This document shows positions 1-6,520 of a stretch of DNA of 12,357 nt, piece after piece. Source of the DNA: Chloroflexota bacterium (lineage in GTDB: Bacteria > Chloroflexota > Anaerolineae > UBA4142); the NCBI GenBank assembly GCA_016199405.1, contig JACQGS010000086.1, forward strand, positions 1 through 12,357. Direction: 5' to 3'. Every line of letters starts with the position of its first letter. Positions within the stretch are counted from its first letter, which is position 1. Under the pieces are notes generated by a model. The model saw only the letters and a list, made by a program, of their open reading frames with translations. It was not told the DNA's origin and did not search any database. Made by a program: the position numbers and the translations under genes.

Positions 1-90
1 TGCCAGCATCTTTTCAAATGTTTCGCGGCGGACACCCGTTGACCGTTTGAAGTCTTCGGCTGTAAGGTTTTTGACTGTTTCATATCTCAT
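1..90 (-). CDS. Transposase N-terminus (partial, IS5-type)
   Basis: The reverse complement of 1-90 is exactly 30 codons from an ATG at 90-88, beginning MRYETVKNLTAEDFKR and continuing with a TGVRRETFEKM block. The 'L..E.FKR.TGV.R.TFEKM' pattern is the N-terminal helix-turn-helix region typical of IS5-superfamily DDE transposases; this domain binds the element's ends. The DDE catalytic part is beyond the left edge, so it cannot be judged whether the enzyme is intact. It lies divergently to the adjacent toxin remnant and its insertion explains that gene's missing start. Family assignment is from pattern recognition of a short stretch. Confidence 0.7.
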   Translation of the reverse strand, partial: MRYETVKNLTAEDFKRSTGVRRETFEKMLA

Positions 91-123
91 GTGCCTATTA
101 TCGCGCACTTATGCAAGAGGTCT
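1..123 (-). mobile_element. End of an IS5-type insertion sequence, running off the left edge
   Basis: The segment holds the first 30 codons of a transposase (1-90, minus strand) plus about 33 bases of outer end. Read outward-in on the minus strand, the tip begins AGACCTCTTGCATAAG, which resembles terminal inverted repeats I associate with IS5-superfamily elements. The boundary near 123 is inferred from where the BrnT-like reading frame resumes (about 124). The other end and any target duplication lie outside the window, so neither the element length nor the exact subgroup can be set. Confidence 0.65.
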
Positions 124-325
124 AATATTTCACGATATGTTCGTTGCTGCTATGCCCGACCCTGACCATTCAGAGGGCGAGGAACGTTACGTCAGTATCG
201 GGCTCTCTGTGAAAGGCCGCTTGCTTGTCATTGTGCATACCCAGCGCGGGGAAAGAACGCGCATCATCAGTTGTCGCAAGGCAACTCCGACCGAAAGGAG
301 AATCTATGAAGAAGGCAACTACTGA
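124..325 (+). pseudogene. brnT: BrnT-type toxin, 5' end removed by the insertion sequence
   Basis: From codon 125-127 the frame reads IFHDMFVAAMPDPDHSEGEE, followed by RYVSIGLS, GRLLVIVHTQRGERTRIIS and RKATPTERRIYEEG. These blocks match the conserved C-terminal two thirds of BrnT toxins, RelE-fold ribonucleases of type II toxin-antitoxin systems, normally about 90-95 residues. Roughly 25 N-terminal residues, including the expected WD..K...N..KHG region, are missing and replaced by insertion-sequence DNA. The frame stays open upstream to a TTG at 47, but those codons are antisense to the transposase and look like nothing in BrnT, so a working toxin is unlikely. The stop overlaps the start of the antitoxin gene by 20 bp, the usual brnT-antitoxin arrangement. 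Confidence 0.75.
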
Positions 326-668
326 ACAATTGAAAACTGCCGATGATGAAATGCGCCCCGAATATGACTTTCGGGGAGCCGTGCGTGGCAAGTTCTACAA
401 ACCTTTGCACGAAGGATATACCGTACATATCCGCAAGGCGAACGGCACAACCGTTGTCAAGCATCTCAAACTGGAAGAAGGCACAGTTATGCTTCAGCCA
501 GATGTGCGCGAGTATTTTCCCGACTCCGAAGCCGTCAATACTGCGTTGCGTTCTTTGATTACCTTGATGGCACAAATGCCGACCGAAAGCAAATCGCTCA
601 TCAAAAAAGCGCATGGCGTAAGCAGTAGAATAGGGAACAAAGCGAGTCAACGAACGTGGGCAAAGTAA
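306..668 (+). CDS. BrnT-partner antitoxin (orphaned)
   Basis: A 120-residue protein starting MKKATTEQLKT. It contains EYDFRGAVRGKFYKPLHEGY, then a TVHIRKANGTTVV strand, and VMLQPDVREYFPDSEAVNTA followed by LRSLI. This arrangement is typical of DNA-binding antitoxins found beside BrnT, in which the D(V)..(Y/V)FP(D/N)SEAVN.ALR segment forms the ribbon-helix-helix-like dimer and operator-binding part. The ATG at 306 is preceded by GAAAGGAG (295-302). It overlaps the truncated toxin gene by 20 bp. The C-terminus (about residues 92-120, rich in K, S and R) is longer than in the members I know and could be a read-through extension. With the toxin broken, this protein probably has no partner to neutralise here, but may still bind DNA or cross-talk with another BrnT. 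Function is inferred from family and context. Confidence 0.72.
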   Translation: MKKATTEQLKTADDEMRPEYDFRGAVRGKFYKPLHEGYTVHIRKANGTTVVKHLKLEEGTVMLQPDVREYFPDSEAVNTALRSLITLMAQMPTESKSLIKKAHGVSSRIGNKASQRTWAK

Positions 669-808
669 ATTTGCACGAACGGAAACAACACCCGCCCCCG
701 ATAACGTCACGCGCGCGGATTGACTATCGCAAACAACCTCCTCCGCCCGAACTTGCCAGGGATGACGCGGAATGGATTGCCGCGCGCTTGCAGTTGGTCA
801 GAGTGTAG
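656..808 (+). CDS. Small ORF of unknown function, just before fixX
   Basis: A 50-codon frame from GTG 656 to TAG 806, overlapping the antitoxin's last codons and stopping 3 bases before the ATG of the ferredoxin gene. The product is basic and proline-rich in the first half (HPPPITSRARIDYRKQPPPP) and ends ELARDDAEWIAARLQLVRV, which could form one amphipathic helix. I do not recognise it. Stop-to-start spacing would permit translational coupling to fixX, which otherwise lacks a clear ribosome site at its first ATG. It may equally be the tail of a decayed antitoxin-region gene. No Shine-Dalgarno is obvious before the GTG. Confidence 0.35.
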   Translation: MGKVNLHERKQHPPPITSRARIDYRKQPPPPELARDDAEWIAARLQLVRV

Positions 809-811
809 AGA

Positions 812-1105
812 ATGGAGATTGGCTTGCCTGTCAACATCAAATCCAAACTCGGCCTCAACGCGTACAAGATTGATTCCGAGACGCACATCAAAATCAATCA
901 CGACATTTGCAAAAGCAAATGCTTGCTCAAATTCTGCACCTTCGTCTGTCCCGCGCGCGTGTACACGCTCGGTGACGATGGGCTGGTGCATGTCGAGCAC
1001 GACGGCTGTTTGGAATGCGGCACATGCGTGATCGCGTGTCGCAGCGACGCGCTGAGTTGGCATTATCCAAAAGCGGGGCAGGGAGTGCAGTACCGATTCG
1101 GATGA
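812..1105 (+). CDS. fixX: FixX-like ferredoxin
   Basis: A 97-residue iron-sulfur protein of usual FixX length. It has eight cysteines: C33, C37, C42 and C46-P in the first cluster region, and C66, C69, C72 and C76 in a canonical CxxCxxCxxxC. The C-terminus GQGVQYRFG and the middle DGLVHVEHDGCLECGTC are FixX hallmarks. FixX proteins pass electrons from the ETF (FixAB) and the membrane flavoprotein FixC. The two ETF subunits follow on the same strand, so a shared pathway is likely, but FixC is not in the window. Start choice is uncertain: ATG 812 has no clear ribosome site, while TTG 824 has GGAG (814-817) six bases ahead and would give a protein starting at residue 5. Both starts keep all cysteines. 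Confidence 0.9.
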   Translation: MEIGLPVNIKSKLGLNAYKIDSETHIKINHDICKSKCLLKFCTFVCPARVYTLGDDGLVHVEHDGCLECGTCVIACRSDALSWHYPKAGQGVQYRFG

Positions 1106-1110
1106 ATGGG

Positions 1111-1196
1111 ACGCTGACAAACGCGGACGAACGCAGATAAGAAAACGAAACACGCACTACGAAATACGAAACACGTATCACGTATTGCGTATTCCG
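1111..1196. repeat. Low-complexity intergenic repeat words between fixX and etfB
   Basis: The fixX-etfB gap is filled with two kinds of repeated words. Positions 1121-1134 (ACGCGGACGAACGC) recur exactly at 8870-8883 within a large inverted repeat. Positions 1143-1196 are runs of ACGAAA(T)ACG followed by CGTATTGCGTATT-type words, forming an imperfect inverted repeat about 1160-1196. No ORF with a ribosome site is seen. This looks like a dispersed genomic repeat and shows no sign of a regulatory site. Confidence 0.5.
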
Positions 1197-1210
1197 TTCT
1201 TTGGAGCACC

Positions 1211-1993
1211 ATGGACATCATCGTTTGCCTGAAACAAGTCGTTGACCTTCAACAAATCCGGATCAAACGCGAGACGCGCGAGCCGGTGCTGGAAGGCGCG
1301 CCGTTTGTGTTTGGACAGTTCGAAAAGAACGCGCTCGAAGAAGCGGTGCGGCTGAAGGAAAAGCACGGCGGCAAAATTATCGCGCTCGCGCTCGGCAATG
1401 CCAAGTTGAAAGACCTGATTCTCGAAGCCTTGGCGATGGGCGCGGACGAAGCCGTGATTCTCACCGATGCCGCGTTCGCGGGCGGCGGGTCGGCAAGCAC
1501 CGCGCAAATTCTCGCGGCTGCGATTCGCAGGATCGGCAAGTTCGATTTGATTCTGATGGGCGAAGGGTCGGCGGACAATTATTCGGGGCAGGCGATTGGG
1601 CGCGTCGCCGAACTGCTCGACGTGCCGCAGATCACGTACGTGCGCGAACTCGCGGTCGAAGGCAATCGCATCCGCGCGACGCGCGATTTAGAGGATGCGC
1701 TCGAAGTCGTCGAAGCCGAATTGCCAGCCGTCGTTTCCGCGACGAGCGAATTGAACACGCCGCGCTTGCCGCCGCTCACCGCGATTCTCAAAGCGTCGAA
1801 GAAGCCGATTGCAACGTGGACGCCGGCGGATTTGGGATTGAACACGAATCAATTTGGCGCGAATGCCGCGCAAGTAAAGACGTTGAGCAACCTCGCGCCG
1901 GAGCAAGAACGCAAGCAGGTTCTGTTTGAAGGCGACGCGGCGAGCGCGGTGGATGAATTGGTGAAGGCGTTGGGGAAAGAGGGAGTGTTGTAG
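1211..1993 (+). CDS. etfB: Electron transfer flavoprotein subunit beta (FixA/EtfB)
   Basis: A 260-residue protein, the normal length for ETF beta. It begins MDIIVCLKQVVD, the typical ETF-beta first strand, and carries the adenine-nucleotide-binding segments: ALALGN (58-63), ALAMGADEAVILTD (73-86), ILMGEGSADNYSGQAIGRVAELL (114-136) and the family signature region ATRDLEDALEVVEAELPAVV (156-175). ETF beta pairs with ETF alpha to form the FAD/AMP- or FAD/FAD-containing electron carrier; in FixAB complexes it takes electrons from NADH. ATG 1211 has GGAG at 1203-1206. It lies 105 bp after fixX and 91 bp before etfA on the same strand. Whether this ETF bifurcates electrons cannot be decided from the visible motifs alone. 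Confidence 0.93.
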   Translation: MDIIVCLKQVVDLQQIRIKRETREPVLEGAPFVFGQFEKNALEEAVRLKEKHGGKIIALALGNAKLKDLILEALAMGADEAVILTDAAFAGGGSASTAQILAAAIRRIGKFDLILMGEGSADNYSGQAIGRVAELLDVPQITYVRELAVEGNRIRATRDLEDALEVVEAELPAVVSATSELNTPRLPPLTAILKASKKPIATWTPADLGLNTNQFGANAAQVKTLSNLAPEQERKQVLFEGDAASAVDELVKALGKEGVL

Positions 1994-2002
1994 GAGCATT
2001 TT

Positions 2003-2065
2003 CGATTTGCGATTTTAGATTTTCGATTTGGTTCAATCGCAAATCGGCACTCGACAATCGAAAAT
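2003..2065. repeat. Interleaved inverted repeats in the etfB-etfA gap
   Basis: Word A, CGATTTGCGATT (2003-2014), has its exact reverse complement at 2035-2046. Word B, ATTTTCGATT (2019-2028), has its exact reverse complement at 2056-2065. The order A-B-A'-B' is interleaved, so both stems together would form a pseudoknot; otherwise they are alternative hairpins. The stretch is AT-rich compared with the flanking genes and ends just before the etfA ribosome site. It could be a dispersed repeat or could affect etfA translation. Confidence 0.55.
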
Positions 2066-2084
2066 TGATAATGTGGGAGACCAA

Positions 2085-3026
2085 GTGACGCAGATTCTCG
2101 TATTCTCTGAACAAGACAGCGTGGCATTTGAATTGCTGAGCAAGGCGCGCGAGTTGGGCGCGGCGTCGGTGGCGGTGATGGGGGCGAGCGTTGGCGCGAA
2201 GGCGAGCGATTATTTTGCGTTCGGCGGGCAAAAAGTTTTCGTCGGCGAAGACGCGCGGCTCGCGGATTTTCACGCGGATATGTACGCGGACGCGCTCGCG
2301 CAAATCGCCGACGCCAGCGGCGCGCAAACCGTGCTGATCGGCTCGACCAAGCGCGGCAAGGAACTCGCCGGGCGCGTCGCGCAGAGATTGAACTGCGGCG
2401 CGGTGACGGATGCGATTGGGCTGGAATTGGCGGCTGGAAAGCCGCCGCTACAGGCGCAACGGTACGCGCTCGGCGGCAACACGGTCGCGACCGATGTGAT
2501 TACGAGCGCGCGGCAAGTGATCGCGGTGATGCCGCGCACGTTCGAGGCGAGCAGAACCGGCGGAACGGGCGAGACAGTGCGCATCGAGTTAAAATTGCGC
2601 GAGCCGCGCGTAAAGATCGTGGAGCGAAAACAAAAAGCCGCGGCAGTGGCAAACATCGAAAGCGCGCTAACGCTGGTGGTTGTGGGCAGGGGATTTTCAA
2701 AGCAGCAAGACCTTGCGCTGGCGAATGAATTGGCGAAGGCGCTGCAGGCAGAGGTTGGTTGCACGCGCACGATCGCGGCAGATTTGCATTGGCTCGGCGA
2801 AGAGCGCATGGTCGGCATCAGCGGGAAAAAATGCAAACCGCGCTTGATGCTTTCGATTGGCGTGTCGGGGCAGATTCAGCACACGGTCGGGATTTTAGGA
2901 TCGAAAGTGATCGTGGCGATCAACAAAGACAAAGCCGCGCCGATTTTCAAAATCGCGGATTATGGAATCGTGGGGGATTTGTATCAGGTCGTGCCGAAAT
3001 TGATCGAACGGATTGGCAAACGCTAA
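2085..3026 (+). CDS. etfA: Electron transfer flavoprotein subunit alpha (FixB/EtfA)
   Basis: A 313-residue protein, the usual ETF-alpha size. The N-terminal domain starts MTQILVFSEQDS. The C-terminal FAD-binding domain is highly typical: VVVGRGFS, then GCTR.IAADLHW, then LMLSIGVSGQIQH (254-266) and VIVAINKDKAAPIFKIADYG (275-294), where the S-G-x-IQH loop and INKD contact FAD. The protein forms the ETF heterodimer with the preceding etfB product and hands electrons to a quinone-linked flavoprotein and/or the FixX ferredoxin. I chose GTG 2085 because GGGAGA (2075-2080) precedes it and the translated start matches the family. The frame is open further upstream through repeat sequence that does not look like protein. 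No terminator is apparent after the stop. Confidence 0.93.
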   Translation: MTQILVFSEQDSVAFELLSKARELGAASVAVMGASVGAKASDYFAFGGQKVFVGEDARLADFHADMYADALAQIADASGAQTVLIGSTKRGKELAGRVAQRLNCGAVTDAIGLELAAGKPPLQAQRYALGGNTVATDVITSARQVIAVMPRTFEASRTGGTGETVRIELKLREPRVKIVERKQKAAAVANIESALTLVVVGRGFSKQQDLALANELAKALQAEVGCTRTIAADLHWLGEERMVGISGKKCKPRLMLSIGVSGQIQHTVGILGSKVIVAINKDKAAPIFKIADYGIVGDLYQVVPKLIERIGKR

Positions 3027-3031
3027 TTTGA

Positions 3032-3060
3032 TTGACGCGCCGGTCTTCCTGTGCTACACT
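3032..3060 (+). promoter_or_regulatory. Sigma-70-type promoter for the Uma2 gene
   Basis: TTGACG (3032-3037), a 17-base spacer, then TACACT (3055-3060) with TG one base upstream (extended -10). Transcription would begin near 3067, only about 14 bases before the ATG, leaving room for GAGGTG (3068-3073) as ribosome site. This separates the gene from the ETF cluster. Confidence 0.7.
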
Positions 3061-3080
3061 GATAATTGAGGTGAGTGCGT

Positions 3081-3929
3081 ATGGACAGAATTCTCGACGC
3101 GGTCGCCGCCGCGCCGGTCAAATCGCCTATTGTTTACCCTGAAAGTGACGGCAAGCCCATGGGAGAATCCGACTTTCACATTACGGCTATCCTTTATCTC
3201 TTGGCGGCTCTGCGTCAATTTTTTCAACAGGTGGAGGATATCTACGTAGCCGCAGATATGCTCTTTTACTACGAAGAGGGCAAGCCGGCTCTTTTTGTCG
3301 TGCCCGACGTTTTCGTGGTCAAGGGCACCGCCAAACACCCACGCCGAACTTACAAACTATGGGAAGAACGACTCGTGCCCAGCGTCGTTTTTGAAATCAC
3401 TTCTCGCAGTACTCGTCTGGATGATCTGACGACCAAGCGCGGATTGTACGAGAGGCTGGGCGTGCGCGAGTATTTTCTTTTCGACCCTCTGGACGAATAC
3501 CTCTCGCCTCGATTGCAAGGGTTTCGCCTTGCCGAGGGTTATTATCAGCCGATGGCTTTGGCGCCGGATGGATCCTTGCGGAGCGAACAACTGGGACTGA
3601 TCCTGCGACCCGAAGAATCGCTGCTTCGGCTGGTTGACCCCGAGACTAACGAAACTTTGCCCACGCTTGACGAAGCGATGGATCTAGCGCAGGAAGAGAT
3701 GAAGCGCGCTCGCGTGGAATCAGAACGCGCTCGCGTCGAATCAGAACACGCTCGCGTCGAATCAGAACGCGCTCACGTCGAATCAGAACGCGCTCGCGTG
3801 GAATCAGAACGCGCTCGCGTGGAATCAGAACGCGCTCGCGTGGAAGCGAAACGCGCGGATCAAGCCGAAGCGGAATTGGCGCGTCTGCGGGATGTGCTGG
3901 AGCGGTTGCGGCGTTCAGCCGGCGAATAG
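3081..3929 (+). CDS. Uma2-family (DUF820) PD-(D/E)XK nuclease with coiled-coil tail
   Basis: A 282-residue protein. Residues 18-180 form a Uma2 domain: YPESDGKPMGESDFHI (19-34), PDVFVV with D76, VVFEITSRST with E105, then DDLTTKRGLYERLGVREYFLFDP with K119. D76, E105 and K119 fit the restriction-endonuclease-fold active site. Uma2 proteins are common, poorly understood, often multi-copy in cyanobacteria and Chloroflexota, and thought to be nucleases; the true substrate is unknown. Residues 209-257 are seven heptads of ARVESER type, followed by ADQAEAELARLRDVLERLR, predicted as a long coiled coil. Typical Uma2 proteins are about 190 residues, so the tail is an addition. I chose ATG 3081 over the in-frame GTG 3075 because GAGGTG at 3068-3073 is better spaced. 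Confidence 0.85.
   Translation: MDRILDAVAAAPVKSPIVYPESDGKPMGESDFHITAILYLLAALRQFFQQVEDIYVAADMLFYYEEGKPALFVVPDVFVVKGTAKHPRRTYKLWEERLVPSVVFEITSRSTRLDDLTTKRGLYERLGVREYFLFDPLDEYLSPRLQGFRLAEGYYQPMALAPDGSLRSEQLGLILRPEESLLRLVDPETNETLPTLDEAMDLAQEEMKRARVESERARVESEHARVESERAHVESERARVESERARVESERARVEAKRADQAEAELARLRDVLERLRRSAGE
3705..3851 (+). repeat. Seven tandem 21-bp units coding the coiled coil
   Basis: Units begin at 3705, 3726, 3747, 3768, 3789, 3810 and 3831, each close to CGCGCTCGCGTGGAATCAGA plus A; the last unit diverges at its end. Each unit encodes one R-A-R-V-E-S-E heptad, so gain or loss of a unit keeps the frame. Units differ by single bases (for example GTG/GTC and CGC/CAC), showing recent expansion with slight drift. 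Confidence 0.95.
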
Positions 3930-3962
3930 ATTTGCGCGACTTTTTCCTCTTGCATTTTCAAA

Positions 3963-3991
3963 TTGCATTTCCCTCTATCCTATGCTAGAAT
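3963..3991 (+). promoter_or_regulatory. Candidate promoter of hppA
   Basis: TTGCAT (3963-3968), 17 bases, TAGAAT (3986-3991). The -10 is five of six to consensus, the -35 only three of six. Transcription from about 3998 would give a leader of roughly 145 bases before the hppA start, including the hairpins described separately. Confidence 0.5.
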
Positions 3992-4005
3992 CCGCGCCGC
4001 TTGTG

Positions 4006-4102
4006 AATCGGTCGGAACATTGACGTTCGACCGATTTCCGTTTGTCATTTGCTAGCCGTTCAGCCCTATGTCACACCTGCCCTTGCGGGCGGTGCAAGTG
4101 TG
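4006..4102 (+). promoter_or_regulatory. Structured leader of hppA (two hairpins)
   Basis: Hairpin 1: AATCGGTCGGAAC (4006-4018) pairs with GTTCGACCGATT (4025-4036) around a 6-base loop, with one bulged G. Hairpin 2: CACAC (4072-4076) pairs with GTGTG (4098-4102), enclosing the perfect GCCC-TTGC-GGGC (4079-4090). Neither is followed by a long T run, so they are not clear terminators. They may be a terminator remnant of the preceding gene, part of a dispersed repeat, or a regulatory leader. No known riboswitch class is recognised. Confidence 0.45.
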
Positions 4103-4141
4103 CGAAGCAATGACGCGCAAAATTTCTTGGAGGTACTTTTC

Positions 4142-6313
4142 ATGAATCTCGTTTGGATTGTGCCAGTTTCCGGCGTACTGGCGCTCGCGTTTGTCGTTTA
4201 TCTCGCGTGGGATGTCTTGCGCCGCGACACCGGCACGAAAGAAATGCAAGCCGTCGCCGCGACGATTTACGAAGGCGCGCTGGCATTCATCAAACGCCAA
4301 TACTTGACGATCGGCATTCTCGCGATTGTCACCGGCGTGATCATCGGCGTGCTTGTCGGCGCGTTTGAAACGATTTCGGAAACGGGAATCGTCGGCGCGG
4401 AGTTGGGAATAAAAACCGCAGTCGCCTTTCTCGTCGGCGCGGCGGCGAGCGCGCTCTCCGGCATTATCGGCATGTACGTCGCGGTCCGTTCGAATGTGCG
4501 CGTCGCGAGCGCGGCGCGGCAAGGCGTTGCGCCGGCGCTCGCCGTGGCTTTACGCGGCGGCGCGGTGAGCGGCTTTCTCGTCGTCGGGCTTTCGCTGATC
4601 GGCGTGTATTTGATGTTCAGTGCGTATGGCGGATTTTCCGGAGCGGAAGCCGCGCGCAACGCGCCGTTCCTGATCGTCGGGATGGGTTTTGGCGCGAGTT
4701 TCGTCGCGCTGTTCGCGCAACTCGGCGGCGGCATTTACACCAAAGCCGCGGATGTGGGATCCGATTTAGTTGGTAAGGTCGAAGCCGGAATTCCGGAAGA
4801 CGATCCGCGCAATGCCGGCGTGATCGCGGATTTAGTCGGCGATAATGTCGGCGATTGTGCGGGCCGCGGCGCGGATTTATTTGAATCGACGGTCGCGGAA
4901 AATATTGGCGCGATGATTTTGGGCGTCGCGATTTTCGCGGTGACGAAAAACGTGGACTGGATTTTCTTTCCGCTCGTCGTGCGCGCGTTCGGCTTGATTG
5001 TGTCCATCGTCGGCGTGTGGGCGACGACCGCGTTGCCGGGCTTGCGCTTGAACGCCGGCGAAAACCCGATGAATCCAATGTTTCGCGGTTTTGCGTTGAC
5101 GGTCGTCCTTTCCGCCGCGGCGATGTATTACGTCGTGATGCAACTCTTGAACAATATCAACTTTTTCTACGCCGGCATCGTCGGTTTGCTCGCGAGCGTC
5201 GCGTTCTTTTTGATTACGATGTACTATACCGAAGCGCGCTGGCGACCCGTGCGGAGCATTGCGAACGCGTCGCTGCGCGGATCGGGACCGAATATCATCA
5301 CCGGACTCGCGGTTGGATTTGAAAATACTGCCGCGCCGGTGATCGCGGTCGGGATCGCGCTGATCGCATCGTACTGGTTTGGAACGCAAGCCGCGGTTGC
5401 GCTGAATGTCCCACTGAACGTCGCCGGCGTTTTCGGCACTGCCGTCGCGACGATGGGCATGCTGATGCCGGCGGCGTACATTCTCGCGATGGATACTTTC
5501 GGTCCGATCGTGGACAACGCCGGCGGCATCGTCGAAATGTCCGGCGCGCCGGAAGAAATTCGCAAAGGCACGGACGCGCTCGATTCTGCCGGCAACACGA
5601 CGAAAGCGCTGACGAAAGGGTACGCGATTGGTTCCGCCGCGCTCGCCGCGTTTCTTTTGTTCAGCGCGTATCTCGATAAAGTGGAATTGGTGCGGCGCGT
5701 GAAAGGAATGTCGGACGCGGTGGTGAAAGCGTCGCACACGGTTGATTTAGGCAAAGTCGAAGTGTTTGTGGGCGCGATGCTCGGCGCGGCGTTGATTTTT
5801 CTTTTCTCGTCGCTCGCCATTCGCGCGGTGAGTTCGGTCGCGGAGAAAATTATCGAAGAAGTGCGGCGGCAATTCCGCGAACATCCGGGAATTATGAAAA
5901 ATACCGAAAAGCCGGATTACGCGCGCGCCGTAGACATCACCGCGCGCGGCGCGTTGCGCGCGATGGTTGCGCCCGGTTTGCTCGCGGTTGCCGCGCCGAT
6001 CGTCGTCGGCGTTTTGCTGAAAGCGGAAGCGGAAGCCGCGTTCTTGATGGTCGGCACGATCACCGGCATCATTCTCGCGACCGTGATGAACAACGGCGGC
6101 GGCGCGTGGGACAACGCGAAAAAATTTATCGAGTCCGGCGAATTTCGCGATGAAAAAGGTGTGATCCACGCGAAAAAATCCGAGGCGCATAAAGCCGCGG
6201 TTGTCGGCGACACCGTGGGCGATCCGTTCAAGGACACCGCGGGTCCGTCGGTGCATGTGCTGATCAAATTGCTTTCGACGATCACGCTGGTGCTGGCGCC
6301 GCTGTTTATTTGA
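4142..6313 (+). CDS. hppA: Membrane-bound proton-pumping pyrophosphatase
   Basis: A 723-residue, very hydrophobic protein of the size and pattern of membrane pyrophosphatases, with about 16 membrane segments expected. It hydrolyses pyrophosphate and pumps ions across the membrane. The PPi/Mg-binding motifs are all present: DVGSDLVGKVE (204-214), EDDPRN (219-224), DNVGDCAGRGADLFES (234-249), DNAGGIVEMS (458-467), GGGAWDNAKK (652-661) and GDTVGDPFKDTAGPS (689-703). The GNTTKALTKG segment has Lys at 488 where K+-dependent enzymes carry Ala, so by family knowledge it should be K+-independent and H+-pumping. ATG 4142 is preceded by GGAGG (4129-4133) at 8 bases; an upstream extension is open but would lie in the hairpin region. 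The gene is flanked by its own promoter and terminator, so it appears monocistronic. Confidence 0.96.
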   Translation: MNLVWIVPVSGVLALAFVVYLAWDVLRRDTGTKEMQAVAATIYEGALAFIKRQYLTIGILAIVTGVIIGVLVGAFETISETGIVGAELGIKTAVAFLVGAAASALSGIIGMYVAVRSNVRVASAARQGVAPALAVALRGGAVSGFLVVGLSLIGVYLMFSAYGGFSGAEAARNAPFLIVGMGFGASFVALFAQLGGGIYTKAADVGSDLVGKVEAGIPEDDPRNAGVIADLVGDNVGDCAGRGADLFESTVAENIGAMILGVAIFAVTKNVDWIFFPLVVRAFGLIVSIVGVWATTALPGLRLNAGENPMNPMFRGFALTVVLSAAAMYYVVMQLLNNINFFYAGIVGLLASVAFFLITMYYTEARWRPVRSIANASLRGSGPNIITGLAVGFENTAAPVIAVGIALIASYWFGTQAAVALNVPLNVAGVFGTAVATMGMLMPAAYILAMDTFGPIVDNAGGIVEMSGAPEEIRKGTDALDSAGNTTKALTKGYAIGSAALAAFLLFSAYLDKVELVRRVKGMSDAVVKASHTVDLGKVEVFVGAMLGAALIFLFSSLAIRAVSSVAEKIIEEVRRQFREHPGIMKNTEKPDYARAVDITARGALRAMVAPGLLAVAAPIVVGVLLKAEAEAAFLMVGTITGIILATVMNNGGGAWDNAKKFIESGEFRDEKGVIHAKKSEAHKAAVVGDTVGDPFKDTAGPSVHVLIKLLSTITLVLAPLFI

Positions 6314-6351
6314 TTTTCCATAGAGGGCACAGAGAGCATAGAGAAAAAAGA

Positions 6352-6387
6352 AATGGGCGAGGAAATCTCCTCGCCCATTGTGTTTTT
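6352..6387 (+). terminator. Intrinsic terminator after hppA
   Basis: AATGGGCGAGGA (6352-6363), loop AATC, perfect 12-bp complement TCCTCGCCCATT (6368-6379), then GTG and a T run (6383-6387). Because the stem is symmetric and the opposite side is A-rich (6343-6350), it could also stop minus-strand transcripts coming from the convergent 6521-7348 unit. Confidence 0.9.
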
Positions 6388-6520
6388 AATTTGGTCAACA
6401 TCGTAGCGTCACGCAACGGCAGACGAATCGAAAGGACCTTTCAATTACCAGTCGTCCCGCTGTTGTCGTGGTGCGTGTGTTCTCCGCTCGTGCGTGTTCG
6501 CTGTGTAGATCGTACCTCAC

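Noticed and set aside
47..325. Full-length 92-residue protein from TTG 47 as the toxin
   Set aside because: The first 26 codons are antisense to the transposase start and IS end and do not resemble a BrnT N-terminus; the gene is better described as truncated.
3705..3851. CRISPR-like array
   Set aside because: The 21-bp units are contiguous with no spacers and encode heptads in frame with the Uma2 gene.
4877..5737. Long minus-strand open frame inside hppA, and similar antisense frames across etfB, etfA, the proteases and the MFS gene
   Set aside because: They are by-products of GC-rich codon bias, with Arg/His-rich compositions, no family motifs and no ribosome sites.
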